Origin: Devosia rhodophyticola
GTDB lineage: Bacteria; Pseudomonadota; Alphaproteobacteria; Rhizobiales; Devosiaceae
DNA: 64,000 nt
NCBI RefSeq assembly: GCF_028816475.1
Contig: NZ_CP118247.1
Location: 992,001-1,056,000, forward strand
Reading direction: 5' to 3'
Shown here: in pieces, positions 55,714-64,000 of the stretch
How the letters are laid out: the number at the start of each line of letters is the position of its first letter
How positions within the stretch are numbered: the stretch's first letter is position 1
Notes under the pieces: model-generated
Databases searched by the model: none
The model's input: the letters and a program-made list of their open reading frames with translations, nothing else
Told to the model about the DNA's origin: nothing
Made by a program: the position numbers and the translations under genes

Positions 55714-56559
55714 TCAGGTCTCCCAACTCGCAAACTTCTTCCCAAGCAGGAAAAAGAGCACGTAAATAAGGATACCCAGGATTGAGAGGATCAGCACCAC
55801 AGCGAAGAACTGCGGCATCTGGATCATTGAAGAATAGGAGGTGAGACGATTGCCAAGACCAAAGCCGCCGCCAACCATTTCGGCACCGACAGCCGTCAGA
55901 AGGCCAAAAATCGAGCCGACCATAAGTCCAACAAAGATCATTGGCAGCGCCATGGGGGCCCGGATTTTCCAGAAAATCTGCAGTGTCGAGGCGCCGTACG
56001 AACGGGCGAGCGCGATCTTGCCGCTATCAACCCGGCGAAAACCTGTTGCAGCGTTGATCATCACCATCGGCCCAGCCGCCAGTGCAACGGCGATGATCCG
56101 GGGCGTGTAGCCGAAACCGAAGCGCAGGATCAGCAATGGAACCAGAGCCAGCATTGGCGTCGTCACCAGCATCAGAATGTAAGGTGCGATGATTTTTTCA
56201 GCGAATGGAAACTGGGTTATCACGGCTGCAAGAATGAGCCCCACCAGTGCGCCGATGGTAAAGCCCGACGACAGCTCCACCAGCGTATGGCCGAGATGGG
56301 GCAGGATGAACCAGAAATCGGTGACCAACGCGTAGGCAATCTCGCTTGGTTTGGGCATCACATATTGTGGGACGGAAAAGAGGTTGAGCAGCAATTCCAG
56401 CCCCCCTACGACAATCACTGCCACTATTACGATAATGGCGACGTCGCGCACTGACTGGATGCCTGGCCCCGCCGCAAGCGCGGACATGTTGGCGACACCC
56501 ACGCCACCGCTGCCTGCATCGGATTTGGAAAATTGGGGGATGGCGTCAGTGCTTTCCAT
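55714..56559 (-). CDS. ABC transporter permease, SsuC/TauC type
   Basis: The 281 aa membrane protein has five or six helices and the EAA-like loop SGKIALARSYGASTLQIFWK. LPHLGHTLVELSSGFTIGAL near the middle is typical of the SsuC family. It is nine bases downstream of the ATPase gene and 63 upstream of the binding protein; that gap has a small hairpin, CCTGCCG to CGGCAGG. Confidence 0.93.
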   Translation of the reverse strand: MESTDAIPQFSKSDAGSGGVGVANMSALAAGPGIQSVRDVAIIVIVAVIVVGGLELLLNLFSVPQYVMPKPSEIAYALVTDFWFILPHLGHTLVELSSGFTIGALVGLILAAVITQFPFAEKIIAPYILMLVTTPMLALVPLLILRFGFGYTPRIIAVALAAGPMVMINAATGFRRVDSGKIALARSYGASTLQIFWKIRAPMALPMIFVGLMVGSIFGLLTAVGAEMVGGGFGLGNRLTSYSSMIQMPQFFAVVLILSILGILIYVLFFLLGKKFASWET

Positions 56560-56568
56560 GTTGCATTC

Positions 56569-57387
56569 CTAGCCGGCGGCCCTGGCCGTGGAACGGGGTC
56601 TGCCCGCCATGCTCTTTTGGTCGCCGACGATCTCCTTTTTTATGATGTTGGTGAGATCGAAAACTTCCTTGGTGGACATGATTTCCATCGAGCGCGGCCG
56701 CGCGAACGGCACGAGATGTTCGCTGGCGATCCGCCCGGGTCGCGCACTCATCACAATCACCCGGTCCGCCAGGAAGATCGCCTCCTCGATTGAATGGGTG
56801 ATGAGCAGGATCGTGGTGCGGGTATCGAGATAAATTTCTTCGACGAGGTGGTTCATTTCCTCGCGCGTAAACGCGTCAAGCGCTCCAAATGGCTCGTCCA
56901 TCAACAGCACCGAGGGCTTGAACGAAAGCGCCCGGACCAGCGCCACGCGCTGCTGCATGCCACCCGAAAGTTCTCGCGGCATGCGGTTTTCAAAGCCCTC
57001 CAGACCCACGCGATGCATAAGTTGGGCAATCCAGGCCTTGTCAGGCTGTTGCCCCATGATTTCGAAAGGAAAGGCGATGTTGGCCTGCACGTTACGCCAG
57101 GGCAGCAGATTGGCATCCTGGAACACCATGCCGATATCCCGACTGGGCGCTGTGATCGGCTTGCCATCGAGCTGAACCTCGCCCGAACTCAGGCTGTGCA
57201 ACCCTGACATTGTCCACAACAGGGTCGTCTTGCCACTGCCCGACGGCCCCACGATGGAAACAATCTCGCCAGCCCGTACATCGAGATCACATCGGTCAAT
57301 GGCCAGCAAGTCGCCAGAGGCGGTCGGGTAAATCTTCGACGCCTGTCGCACCCTCAGTTTCACACCATCCGACATCTGCTCGACCAT
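56569..57387 (-). CDS. ABC transporter ATP-binding protein, SsuB/TauB type
   Basis: The 272 aa ATPase has GPSGSGKTT, Q-loop VFQDANLLPWRNV, signature LSGGMQQRVALVRAL, Walker B VLLMDEPFGALD and H-loop ITHSIEEAIFLADRV. The start at 57387 follows GGGGGA; a TTG seven codons earlier is a weaker choice. It is first of the leftward operon and divergent from rpiR2. Confidence 0.94.
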   Translation of the reverse strand: MVEQMSDGVKLRVRQASKIYPTASGDLLAIDRCDLDVRAGEIVSIVGPSGSGKTTLLWTMSGLHSLSSGEVQLDGKPITAPSRDIGMVFQDANLLPWRNVQANIAFPFEIMGQQPDKAWIAQLMHRVGLEGFENRMPRELSGGMQQRVALVRALSFKPSVLLMDEPFGALDAFTREEMNHLVEEIYLDTRTTILLITHSIEEAIFLADRVIVMSARPGRIASEHLVPFARPRSMEIMSTKEVFDLTNIIKKEIVGDQKSMAGRPRSTARAAG

Positions 57388-57446
57388 TGTCCCCCGCGTG
57401 TCGTTCAAAGTTGAGACGGACCTTATTCAACCGTCGAATGGCAGTC

Positions 57447-57461
57447 TGTAACTATCCTACC
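57447..57461. promoter_or_regulatory. Probable RpiR2 operator, site 1
   Basis: TGTAACTATCCTACC has the imperfect dyad TGTAA...CTAC and matches site 2 at 57545 in 12 of 15 bases. It lies 60 bases upstream of the ATPase start. Confidence 0.5.
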
Positions 57462-57544
57462 TCATGAGTCAAGCCAGCGCCTAAAAAAGTGTAGCATCCT
57501 CCTAAAATCTCTTAGTACCTTGCAATATTCGCACTTGTTTGTGA

Positions 57545-57559
57545 TGTAAGTTTCCTACA
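57545..57559. promoter_or_regulatory. Probable RpiR2 operator, site 2
   Basis: TGTAAGTTTCCTACA is an imperfect palindrome of the form TGTAAG-N3-CCTACA, like HexR sites (TGTA..TACA) bound by other RpiR-family proteins. It lies between the divergent ATPase and rpiR2 genes. Confidence 0.55.
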
Positions 57560-57627
57560 TTATTGGCTCTCAAGACAACTTTGACCCCATGGAACGGGCA
57601 CCATCTGAGGGAGGATTGGAACCAAAT

Positions 57628-58590
57628 ATGGTAGACAAATCACCTGAGCAGCCTTTGACGAGCGGGTACATGAGCAAGCCTGGAAGCACAGGCCGTGATA
57701 TTGTGCATGCGCCTATTCCGGACATTATTTCACAAATCAGAGACAATTATGCTGAGTTGCGACCAGCGGAGCGGCGTGTCGCCGATATTGTTCTCGCCGA
57801 TGTTGCCTTCTGTGTCGCCGCTTCCAACGCCGAGATCGCGTTACGAGCCGATGTTAGCGAACCGACGGTCACCCGCTTCTGCCGCGCAATCGGGTGCGAC
57901 GGTGTCCGCGATTTCAAGGTAAAGCTGGCCCAGAGCGTCGTTGTGGGCCGAATTTATCTGGCGGCCAGTCAGCCGCCCGAACCGACCGAGAACGGCTCTC
58001 CCCTCTGGAACACCGTCTTCGGAGAGGCGCGCAATGCGCTCAATGCGGTGGAACGACAAGTGGACCCTGCCGAAGTGGTGCGCGCTTCGGACCTCATTGC
58101 AACAGCCCATCAAGTGGCCGTATTCGGACTGGGGGGCAGTTCATCAGCGCTGGCGCAGGAAACCCAGAACCGCCTGTTCCGCTATGGTGTCATGGTCTCG
58201 GCCCATTCCGACCCCTATGTCATGCGCATGATTGCCTCGACGCTCAAACCCAACGATGTGGTGATTGCTATATCCGCAACCGGGCGCTCGCGCGAAGTGG
58301 TCGAGGCGGTAACGCTCGCCAAGCACTATCGCGCCAAAACCATTTGCATCACCGCACCCAACACCGAGTTGTCCCAAGAGTGCAATGTTCGACTGACAGT
58401 CGCCATTCCCGAATTCCCCGACACGATGAAACCAACCGCTTCGCGCTTTGCTTTTCTCGCCATTATCGATCTGATTTCCGTTGCGACCGGATACAGGCTC
58501 GGCGCCTCGGCCCTCGAGACGTTGCGCCGCGTTAAATATAACGTCCTGTCACATCGCAAGGGAACCGAGCTCGAACCACTTGGAGACTGA
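57628..58590 (+). CDS. MurR/RpiR family transcriptional regulator (RpiR2)
   Basis: The 320 aa regulator has the RpiR helix-turn-helix (AASNAEIALRADVSEPTVTR, FCRAIGCDGVRDFKVKLAQS) and a SIS domain (VAVFGLGGSSSALAQETQNR, VIAISATGRSREVVEAVTL). It is close to HexR-type proteins in layout. The start is unsure: ATG at 57628 is used, and ATG at 57589 in the same frame would add 13 codons. It is divergent from the SsuB-type operon and should control it. It ends 131 bases from the convergent fused permease gene. Confidence 0.92.
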   Translation: MVDKSPEQPLTSGYMSKPGSTGRDIVHAPIPDIISQIRDNYAELRPAERRVADIVLADVAFCVAASNAEIALRADVSEPTVTRFCRAIGCDGVRDFKVKLAQSVVVGRIYLAASQPPEPTENGSPLWNTVFGEARNALNAVERQVDPAEVVRASDLIATAHQVAVFGLGGSSSALAQETQNRLFRYGVMVSAHSDPYVMRMIASTLKPNDVVIAISATGRSREVVEAVTLAKHYRAKTICITAPNTELSQECNVRLTVAIPEFPDTMKPTASRFAFLAIIDLISVATGYRLGASALETLRRVKYNVLSHRKGTELEPLGD

Positions 58591-58721
58591 TCAGACCAAT
58601 AGTGAATTGGGCCCAATTTCTCTGTGTCGGCACCGGTTCCGGAAGTCGTTCTGGGCCTTCACGCCGCCGGCATCCTCAATCTTGTTGAGTTCCCTAGTGA
58701 TGTTCAGGAAGGTCGATCCTC

Positions 58722-60374
58722 TCAAACCCGTAGTTCTTTTTGACCTCCCGGTAGCTTCATCAGCAATATGAGCGATAGCATGGTGAGTACCAGCAGCACG
58801 GTCGACAGTGCCGCAGCAGTCCCGAGTTGACCGCGGATTACTTCTGCATAGATTCCCAGCGACAATGTTTGCGTTGACGTGTTGTAGAGGAACAGCGTGG
58901 TGCTCAGTTCGGTAATGATGGTGACCCAGCTCAAGATCGCGCCGGACAAAATTCCAGGTGCCAGCGCCGGAATGATAATCCGCACCAGCGTTCGAAATTT
59001 CGACGCCCCGAGGCTGGTGGCGGCTTCTTCGATGCTGGGATTGAGTTGATACATCAGCGCTGTAGTGGAACGCACCGAGTATGGCAGGCGCCGGATCGCC
59101 AGCGCAATCACCATGATTGCAAACGTCCCGGTGAGCATGAACGGCCCCTGACTGAACGCCGTCACCAGGGCGATGCCTATCACAAGACCGGGTACGACGT
59201 ATGGCACCATGGTCATGGTGTCGAGCGTGCCGCTGAGCGCTCCCTTGCGTCGAACAGTGAGGTAGGCGACGAGCACGGCAATGACCACCAGGATGATCAG
59301 CGCGGTAATTCCAATCCCAAAAGTGTTGCCGACATAGCGGAGGATGTCGCGCTGGGAATCCACATAGCTATCGAGGGAAAATCCATCGACCAGCTGGCCA
59401 TATAGCGTCTTTCTAAAGGAACTAAAGACAACGACAACGAGCGGCGCCAAAGCAAGCGTCAGGAAGCCGTACACATAAATATGCACAGCCACGCCTCGCC
59501 ATCCCGGCAAACGACGAGGCTCGATAGAGCGCAACGCCGTCATCGAGAAGGTCCGACGGCTGACAAGATATCTCTGCAGCAGAAAAACGGCCAGGGTGAC
59601 CGCGATGACAATCACCGATACTGCGGCTGCAAAGCTCTTGTCGATACTCACTTCACCCACAAAAGAACTATAGATGAGGACTGGCACCGTGCGGAAGCCC
59701 TGACCAATAAGCATCGGTGTACCGAAGTCAGCGAAGGCGCGAACAAACACCAGCAGGCTCCCTGCAAGTACAGTGGGCCACAGCAGGGGAGAGATCACCT
59801 GGACGGCACGGCGCCAACCAGTGATACCCATGCTTTCGGACGCTTCCAGAAGGGAGACATCAATCGTACGCCATGCGCCCATGAGATAGGTGAATATCAG
59901 TGGCACCAACTGCAGGGTCAGCACCAGAACGATCCCGGCGAAACCGTAGATACTTGGCGGTTTGAAACCCAGTGTGTCTTCGATAAATTTGGTGATCATC
60001 CCGTTATTGCCCAGCAACAGGATCCACGAGTATGCCCCGATGAAGGGTGGGGACATCATCGAGGCGAGGATCAGCATCTGTATGGAGCGACTACCGCCGA
60101 TACGGAACATCGTCATAAAATATGCCAACGGAAATGCCACCACCAGCGCCAGCACTGTGACGCAAACAGTGACAAGAATGCTGTTAGTCAGTGTCCCATA
60201 GTACAATCGGGAGGAGAAAAATTTCTCAAACCCGGCAAGTGAAAACTCACCGCCGCCGGCAAAACTGTTGATCAGCACCATCACCAACGGCCAGATCACC
60301 AACAATAGATAGCCGCCAGTGAGCGCGACGGCCACAGATGTCCAACCGTCAAAGCGGTCCCCTGGACCCTTCAC
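58722..60374 (-). CDS. Fused double-domain ABC permease, FbpB/AfuB type
   Basis: The 550 aa protein carries two permease domains in one chain, with EAA-type loops SLLEASESMGITGWRRAVQV in the first half and SIEEAATSLGASKFRTLVRI in the second. This is the layout of iron(III) and hexose-phosphate importers. The GTG start overlaps the ATPase stop by four bases (GTGA). It is the last gene of the leftward block. Twelve or so helices are expected. A paralogue with the same layout lies at 62692. Confidence 0.93.
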   Translation of the reverse strand: MKGPGDRFDGWTSVAVALTGGYLLLVIWPLVMVLINSFAGGGEFSLAGFEKFFSSRLYYGTLTNSILVTVCVTVLALVVAFPLAYFMTMFRIGGSRSIQMLILASMMSPPFIGAYSWILLLGNNGMITKFIEDTLGFKPPSIYGFAGIVLVLTLQLVPLIFTYLMGAWRTIDVSLLEASESMGITGWRRAVQVISPLLWPTVLAGSLLVFVRAFADFGTPMLIGQGFRTVPVLIYSSFVGEVSIDKSFAAAVSVIVIAVTLAVFLLQRYLVSRRTFSMTALRSIEPRRLPGWRGVAVHIYVYGFLTLALAPLVVVVFSSFRKTLYGQLVDGFSLDSYVDSQRDILRYVGNTFGIGITALIILVVIAVLVAYLTVRRKGALSGTLDTMTMVPYVVPGLVIGIALVTAFSQGPFMLTGTFAIMVIALAIRRLPYSVRSTTALMYQLNPSIEEAATSLGASKFRTLVRIIIPALAPGILSGAILSWVTIITELSTTLFLYNTSTQTLSLGIYAEVIRGQLGTAAALSTVLLVLTMLSLILLMKLPGGQKELRV

Positions 60375-61456
60375 AGTTTTGCCCCTTGCATGATGGATGC
60401 GCCTGTCTCGGCATCGAAATAAGTCAGCATCTCGGTGTCAAGTTGAAGCACAACCTTTTCGCCACGCTCCCAAAGTGAAGCGCGACGGGAGAACTCAAGG
60501 AACTCAATGGTCTCGCCCGTACTCAATCGTGCTCGAATTTGCGAATGCGAGCCGAGAAAGGTCTCTTCCACCACTTCGGCCTGGAGGCCGCTGCCGCCAG
60601 CCCGCACGGCTTCGGGGCGCACCGACACCTGAACCCGTCCGCTCACGCCGGGCGCAATGGTCGATGTCACATCGACCGAAACTCCTTCTCCCAGATCGAG
60701 CGTAGTGACGCCATCTCGCTGGTGCAGGTCTCGCACGATCAAATTGGTCTTGCCGATGAATTCAGCGACGAAGCGGTTCGCGGGATTGCGATAGATCTCC
60801 GCTGGCGAGCCGACCTGCTGGACCACCCCCATGCTCATGACCGCGATACGGTCCGACACCGCCATGGCCTCTTCCTGGTCGTGCGTCACGTAAACCGTGG
60901 TGATGCCCGCTTCGCGCTGTGCCTCGCGGATGGTGTCGCGCATTTCGACACGGAGCTTGGCGTCCAGATTGGAGAGCGGCTCATCCATCAGCAGCACGGC
61001 GGGCTGGATCACCAGGGCTCGCGCCAGGGCGACACGTTGCTGTTGGCCACCCGACATCTCGCCGGGCAATCGGTCCTTGAGATGTGCCATGTGGACTGAC
61101 TCGAGTGCCGCCTCCACACGACGGATACTCTCTGCCCGCTCGATATTGCGGGTCTGCAGCCCAAACGCGACATTCTTTGCTGCGGTCATCTGGGGGAACA
61201 GCGCATAGCTTTGAAAAACCATGCCGATATTCCGTGCGGCCGGCGACCGGTCGTTGATCACAACGTCATCAAATGAAATCGTGCCGGCTTCAATTGAATT
61301 GAAGCCGGCGATCATGCGCAGCAAGGTCGTCTTCCCGCAGCCTGATGGGCCCAGCAGCGTGAAGAACTCACCGTCATGAATGTCCAGGTCGAGATTGGGA
61401 ATCGCGACCTGACCATTGTACTCCTTGCGCAGCGAGCGCAGCGTTATGCTAGTCAA
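60371..61456 (-). CDS. ABC transporter ATP-binding protein, FbpC/AfuC type
   Basis: The 361 aa ATPase has GPSGCGKTT, VFQSYALFPQMTA, signature MSGGQQQRVALARAL, VLLMDEPLSNLD and VTHDQEEAM, with a C-terminal TOBE domain (VSVRPEAVRAGG). The only start in frame is TTG at 61456, with GGAG eight bases upstream. It lies 31 bases after the binding-protein gene. It could serve both fused permeases. Confidence 0.93.
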   Translation of the reverse strand: MTSITLRSLRKEYNGQVAIPNLDLDIHDGEFFTLLGPSGCGKTTLLRMIAGFNSIEAGTISFDDVVINDRSPAARNIGMVFQSYALFPQMTAAKNVAFGLQTRNIERAESIRRVEAALESVHMAHLKDRLPGEMSGGQQQRVALARALVIQPAVLLMDEPLSNLDAKLRVEMRDTIREAQREAGITTVYVTHDQEEAMAVSDRIAVMSMGVVQQVGSPAEIYRNPANRFVAEFIGKTNLIVRDLHQRDGVTTLDLGEGVSVDVTSTIAPGVSGRVQVSVRPEAVRAGGSGLQAEVVEETFLGSHSQIRARLSTGETIEFLEFSRRASLWERGEKVVLQLDTEMLTYFDAETGASIMQGAKL

Positions 61457-61487
61457 TGTGCTGCTCCGACATTAGTCAATTTTACGA

Positions 61488-62522
61488 TCAAAACTGCGCC
61501 TCAAGGATCGAGCGGTATTTCGCCACGAGCTCATCGCGATGCTCAGAGACATAGGTGCCGTCTTCCTCGATGGTTGGAATTTCGGCGAGCGTTGGTAGCC
61601 CAGGCTTGGCCACGCCATCACGCAGGGGTCGGCCGGCAGTCTTTTCGGCGATAATGGTCTGCCCCTCTTCGGAGATCACAAAGTCAATGAAAGCCTGTGC
61701 TGCTGCCGTATTCGGGCCGCCCTTGATGACCTGGATCGTCGCTGGCAGAAATGCGGCCCCTTCCTTGGGATAGACGATTTCGACCGGTGCGCCGCTCAGC
61801 ACATAATTGAGAGAAAGCGGTTCGTAGGTAAGTCCGACGATATACTCTCCGGCGGCCACGTCTTTGGCCACCTGGCTCGACGAGCCGATCGAGATGCCGT
61901 CAAGCTGAGTGACCAGGGCACTTACATAACCCCAGGACGCTTCGGACTCATAATCACCGCCAACGGCCTTGAGCATGTTTGTCAGCTGTGCGAACGCGGA
62001 CGAAGACGCTGTGGGATCGCCGAAAGCGATCTTGCCCTTGAGCTCTGGAGCCAGCAAATCGGCATAGCTGGTGATTTCAACGCCGGCCGCTGCCGCCGCC
62101 TCGGTGTTAACCAGCAGGTTTGAGCCGTCGGCCTGGTAAGGCGTAAAAAAGCCAGTCTTGTTCTTGCCGGCGGCGACCATAGCGCCGTCCTCAGGAGAAA
62201 CATATTCTCCCCAAAGTTCGATATTCGCGTTCGCCTGCGCCGCGCCGCCGCCAAACATCACGTCACCCTGAGGGCTTCCGGCCTCACTGCGAATGCGTTG
62301 ATAGAGTTCGCCAGTGCCAGCGGTGATCAGTTGAACCGTAGCGCCGGTGCCGCTTTCAAAGACCGGGATGAGGTTGTCAAGCATCCCCTCCTCGTTCGGT
62401 GTGTAGACGACCAAAGTCGACCCCGCAATGCTGCTATCTTGAGCATGCGCGGCGACAATGGGTTGCAGTGCCAGAGCAATTACAGCGAAGGCGGTGAAGC
62501 CGAGTAGGGAAGTGCGGGGCAT
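61488..62522 (-). CDS. ABC transporter substrate-binding protein, FbpA/AfuA type
   Basis: The 344 aa protein has a signal peptide (LLGFTAFAVIALALQPIVAA with HAQ) and the Fbp/Afu fold: LVVYTPNEEGMLDNLIPVFE, GTGELYQRIRSEAGSPQGDV and GSNLLVNTEAAAAAG. The start at 62522 follows AGAGGAA. I do not see the tyrosine pair used for iron binding in FbpA, so a sugar phosphate or other anion, as for AfuA, is at least as likely as iron. The 169 bases before it hold no gene; the second fused permease lies upstream on the same strand. Confidence 0.92.
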   Translation of the reverse strand: MPRTSLLGFTAFAVIALALQPIVAAHAQDSSIAGSTLVVYTPNEEGMLDNLIPVFESGTGATVQLITAGTGELYQRIRSEAGSPQGDVMFGGGAAQANANIELWGEYVSPEDGAMVAAGKNKTGFFTPYQADGSNLLVNTEAAAAAGVEITSYADLLAPELKGKIAFGDPTASSSAFAQLTNMLKAVGGDYESEASWGYVSALVTQLDGISIGSSSQVAKDVAAGEYIVGLTYEPLSLNYVLSGAPVEIVYPKEGAAFLPATIQVIKGGPNTAAAQAFIDFVISEEGQTIIAEKTAGRPLRDGVAKPGLPTLAEIPTIEEDGTYVSEHRDELVAKYRSILEAQF

Positions 62523-62691
62523 GGAAGTTCCTCTCTGTTGGGACAGTTTAGTGTCGAATTGTTGCACTCTTTTACCGAGGCTCGCCAACTCGTAAATCGG
62601 TTGAGCGAGGTCTGATATCCAAGGATTTCTGTCGGGCAGGGATCCGACGTTTGATGATGGCGGCAAACTCAATTTTTGAATGTAGTTCCTC

Positions 62692-64000
62692 CTAAAGCAG
62701 GGCTTGTTCGTTGCGCCCCATGAACCGGAAGGCGATGTAGACGGCGCCGCCGCTTAGTACCAGCAACACCGTCGACAGCGCCGCCGCCGTACCGAAATCT
62801 CCATCCAGAATAAGCAGATATATGCGAACCGGCATGGTCATCGTACTACCGACATAGAGCACCAGAGACGAGGAAAGCTCGTTGATGGCGGTGACAAAAC
62901 TCAACATGCCGCCGGCAATAATACCGGGCACAATCAAGGGCACTGTGATGCGCAGGAAGGCCTGGAAAGGGCTATAGCCCAACGATATCGCAGCCTCCTC
63001 CATGCTGGGAGAAATCTGCCGAAGCGACGACGCCGTGGTCCGTACAGTGTAGGGTAGACGGCGGATAAATACTGAGAGAATGATAATCGTAGCCGTGCCG
63101 GTCAACACAATCGGACCGGTATTAAAGGCGGCAATGAACGCGATACCGATAACAATGCCGGGCATCACATAGGGCACCATGAACGCGCCATCGAGCAACG
63201 CTGTGTTGAAGTTGGTGCGCCGGGCGACAAGAACGCCGACGACCGTCCCAACGATCACGATCAATGCAACAGCGGTGAGCGAAAACGTCAGCGAGTTGCG
63301 GACCACATCGCCCAGATTGAACAGAATGCGTTCGTAGCTTTGCAGCGCAAAGCCACTCTGAAACACCGGGCCACTGGTTTTGCGAAAAGAGTAGATCACC
63401 GAAATGATAACCGGCATGGCGCCCGACAGACCAATGAAATAGACCGCAACATGCGCCAACACGTTCCGCCAGCCCTTGAGCTTGATGCGGACTGGCTTGT
63501 TGATCATGTTCCCGTGGTAGACATTGCGGCGCGACATGTAGCGCTGCAACAGAACGAACACCATGGAAACCAGAATGAGCACCACGCTGATGGTGGTTGC
63601 CATGGACATGTTCGAGCCCACTTCTGCCGAATAGAGCGTGAAGGCTTCGGTCGCCAGCACATTGTACCCGCGCCCCAAAAGACGCGGTGTGCCAAAATCT
63701 GCAATGGCATGGATTAGCGCCAGCAGGCCACCTGCAGTAAGTGCAGGAAAAACCATCGGAAACGAGATCTTGAACGTGCGCTGGAGGGGCGTCAGGCCAA
63801 GCCCTTCGGCAGCCTCTTCCAGCGAACGATTGACGTTGCTGAGAGCGCCCGAGACCATCAGATAGACATAGGGATAGAACTTGAGCGAAAACACGATGAG
63901 AATACCGCCGACCCCGTAGATCGGTGGCATGTTGACGCCCATATCGCGCAAAAATCCACGAACCACCCCGCCTGCTCCGAACAGGACGATCCAGGAATAG
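62692..64000 (-). CDS. Second fused double-domain ABC permease, Fbp/Afu type (partial, 5' end outside window)
   Basis: This frame is open to the window edge, with YSWIVLFGAGG preceding VRGFLRDMGVNMPPIYGVGG. It has two EAA-type loops, RSLEEAAEGLGLTPLQRTFK and PSMEEAAISLGYSPFQAFLR, matching the paralogue at 58722 throughout. The C-terminus ends GRNEQALL. Only about 435 residues are in the window. It is 169 bases upstream of the binding-protein gene on the same strand, so one binding protein and ATPase may be shared, or its own set may lie beyond the edge. Confidence 0.93.
   Translation of the reverse strand, partial: YSWIVLFGAGGVVRGFLRDMGVNMPPIYGVGGILIVFSLKFYPYVYLMVSGALSNVNRSLEEAAEGLGLTPLQRTFKISFPMVFPALTAGGLLALIHAIADFGTPRLLGRGYNVLATEAFTLYSAEVGSNMSMATTISVVLILVSMVFVLLQRYMSRRNVYHGNMINKPVRIKLKGWRNVLAHVAVYFIGLSGAMPVIISVIYSFRKTSGPVFQSGFALQSYERILFNLGDVVRNSLTFSLTAVALIVIVGTVVGVLVARRTNFNTALLDGAFMVPYVMPGIVIGIAFIAAFNTGPIVLTGTATIIILSVFIRRLPYTVRTTASSLRQISPSMEEAAISLGYSPFQAFLRITVPLIVPGIIAGGMLSFVTAINELSSSLVLYVGSTMTMPVRIYLLILDGDFGTAAALSTVLLVLSGGAVYIAFRFMGRNEQALL

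Noticed and set aside
58605..58618. AATTGGGCCCAATT palindrome between rpiR2 and the fused permease gene
   Set aside because: It lies between convergent genes, so it is not an operator, and no T-run makes it a terminator; a 14-bp palindrome alone was not enough to name it.

Overview
The window is about 60% GC bacterial chromosome. Its gene content points to an alphaproteobacterium of the Hyphomicrobiales, most like Devosia or its relatives. This is an inference from an Lrp-type PutR divergent from a two-domain PutA, the rpmH-rnpA-yidC order followed by engB, a PCuAC/SCO1 copper pair, an orphan CoxG, and an unusually dense set of ABC sugar importers. No plasmid, phage or CRISPR features were seen.

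Layout. 1-3 kb: a BMP-family nucleoside-type ABC importer (permease cut by the window edge). 3.2-7.6 kb: coxG, then a divergent three-gene cassette of uncharacterised proteins (406, 312 and 518 aa) that looks like one envelope complex. 7.6-9.7 kb: a VOC protein and a copper-delivery operon (DUF2946-like, PCuAC, SCO1). 9.8-16.5 kb: LysR, a TauE/SafE permease, an asymmetric heterodimeric ABC exporter and a DUF1624 membrane protein. 16.5-20.7 kb: putR and putA. 20.7-26.8 kb: a degenerate polysaccharide deacetylase, recQ, engB, yidC, rnpA and rpmH. 27-30 kb: a damaged pyridine nucleotide-disulfide oxidoreductase, a sensor histidine kinase and tRNA-Arg(ACG).

From 30 kb to the end the window is almost wholly carbohydrate uptake and catabolism, in four blocks. 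Block A (30.3-38.5 kb) has an esterase, a ThuA-like protein, a MalK-type importer and a divergent Gfo/Idh dehydrogenase plus LacI regulator. A decayed IS3-family remnant follows. Block B (39.1-47.4 kb) is a seven-gene operon (GH4 glycosidase, PfkB kinase, binding protein, amidohydrolase, two permeases, ATPase) divergent from a GntR regulator, with a perfect palindrome between them. Block C (47.5-58.6 kb) is a mirror-image island: two RpiR/SIS regulators face outward, and two operons converge between them. One encodes VOC, a glycosidase-like TIM barrel, SDR and Gfo/Idh; the other an ABC importer with a Tat-exported binding protein, Gfo/Idh and a metallohydrolase. Block D (58.7-64 kb) is an Fbp/Afu-type importer with two fused double-domain permeases.

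Four otherwise normal genes (SCO1, one exporter half, recQ, the oxidoreductase) each carry one single-base frame disruption, two of them in runs of six C. These are either assembly indels or real lesions. The best candidates for undescribed biology are the three-gene cassette at 3.9-7.6 kb and the mirror-image island with its operator-like repeats at 47.5-58.6 kb.
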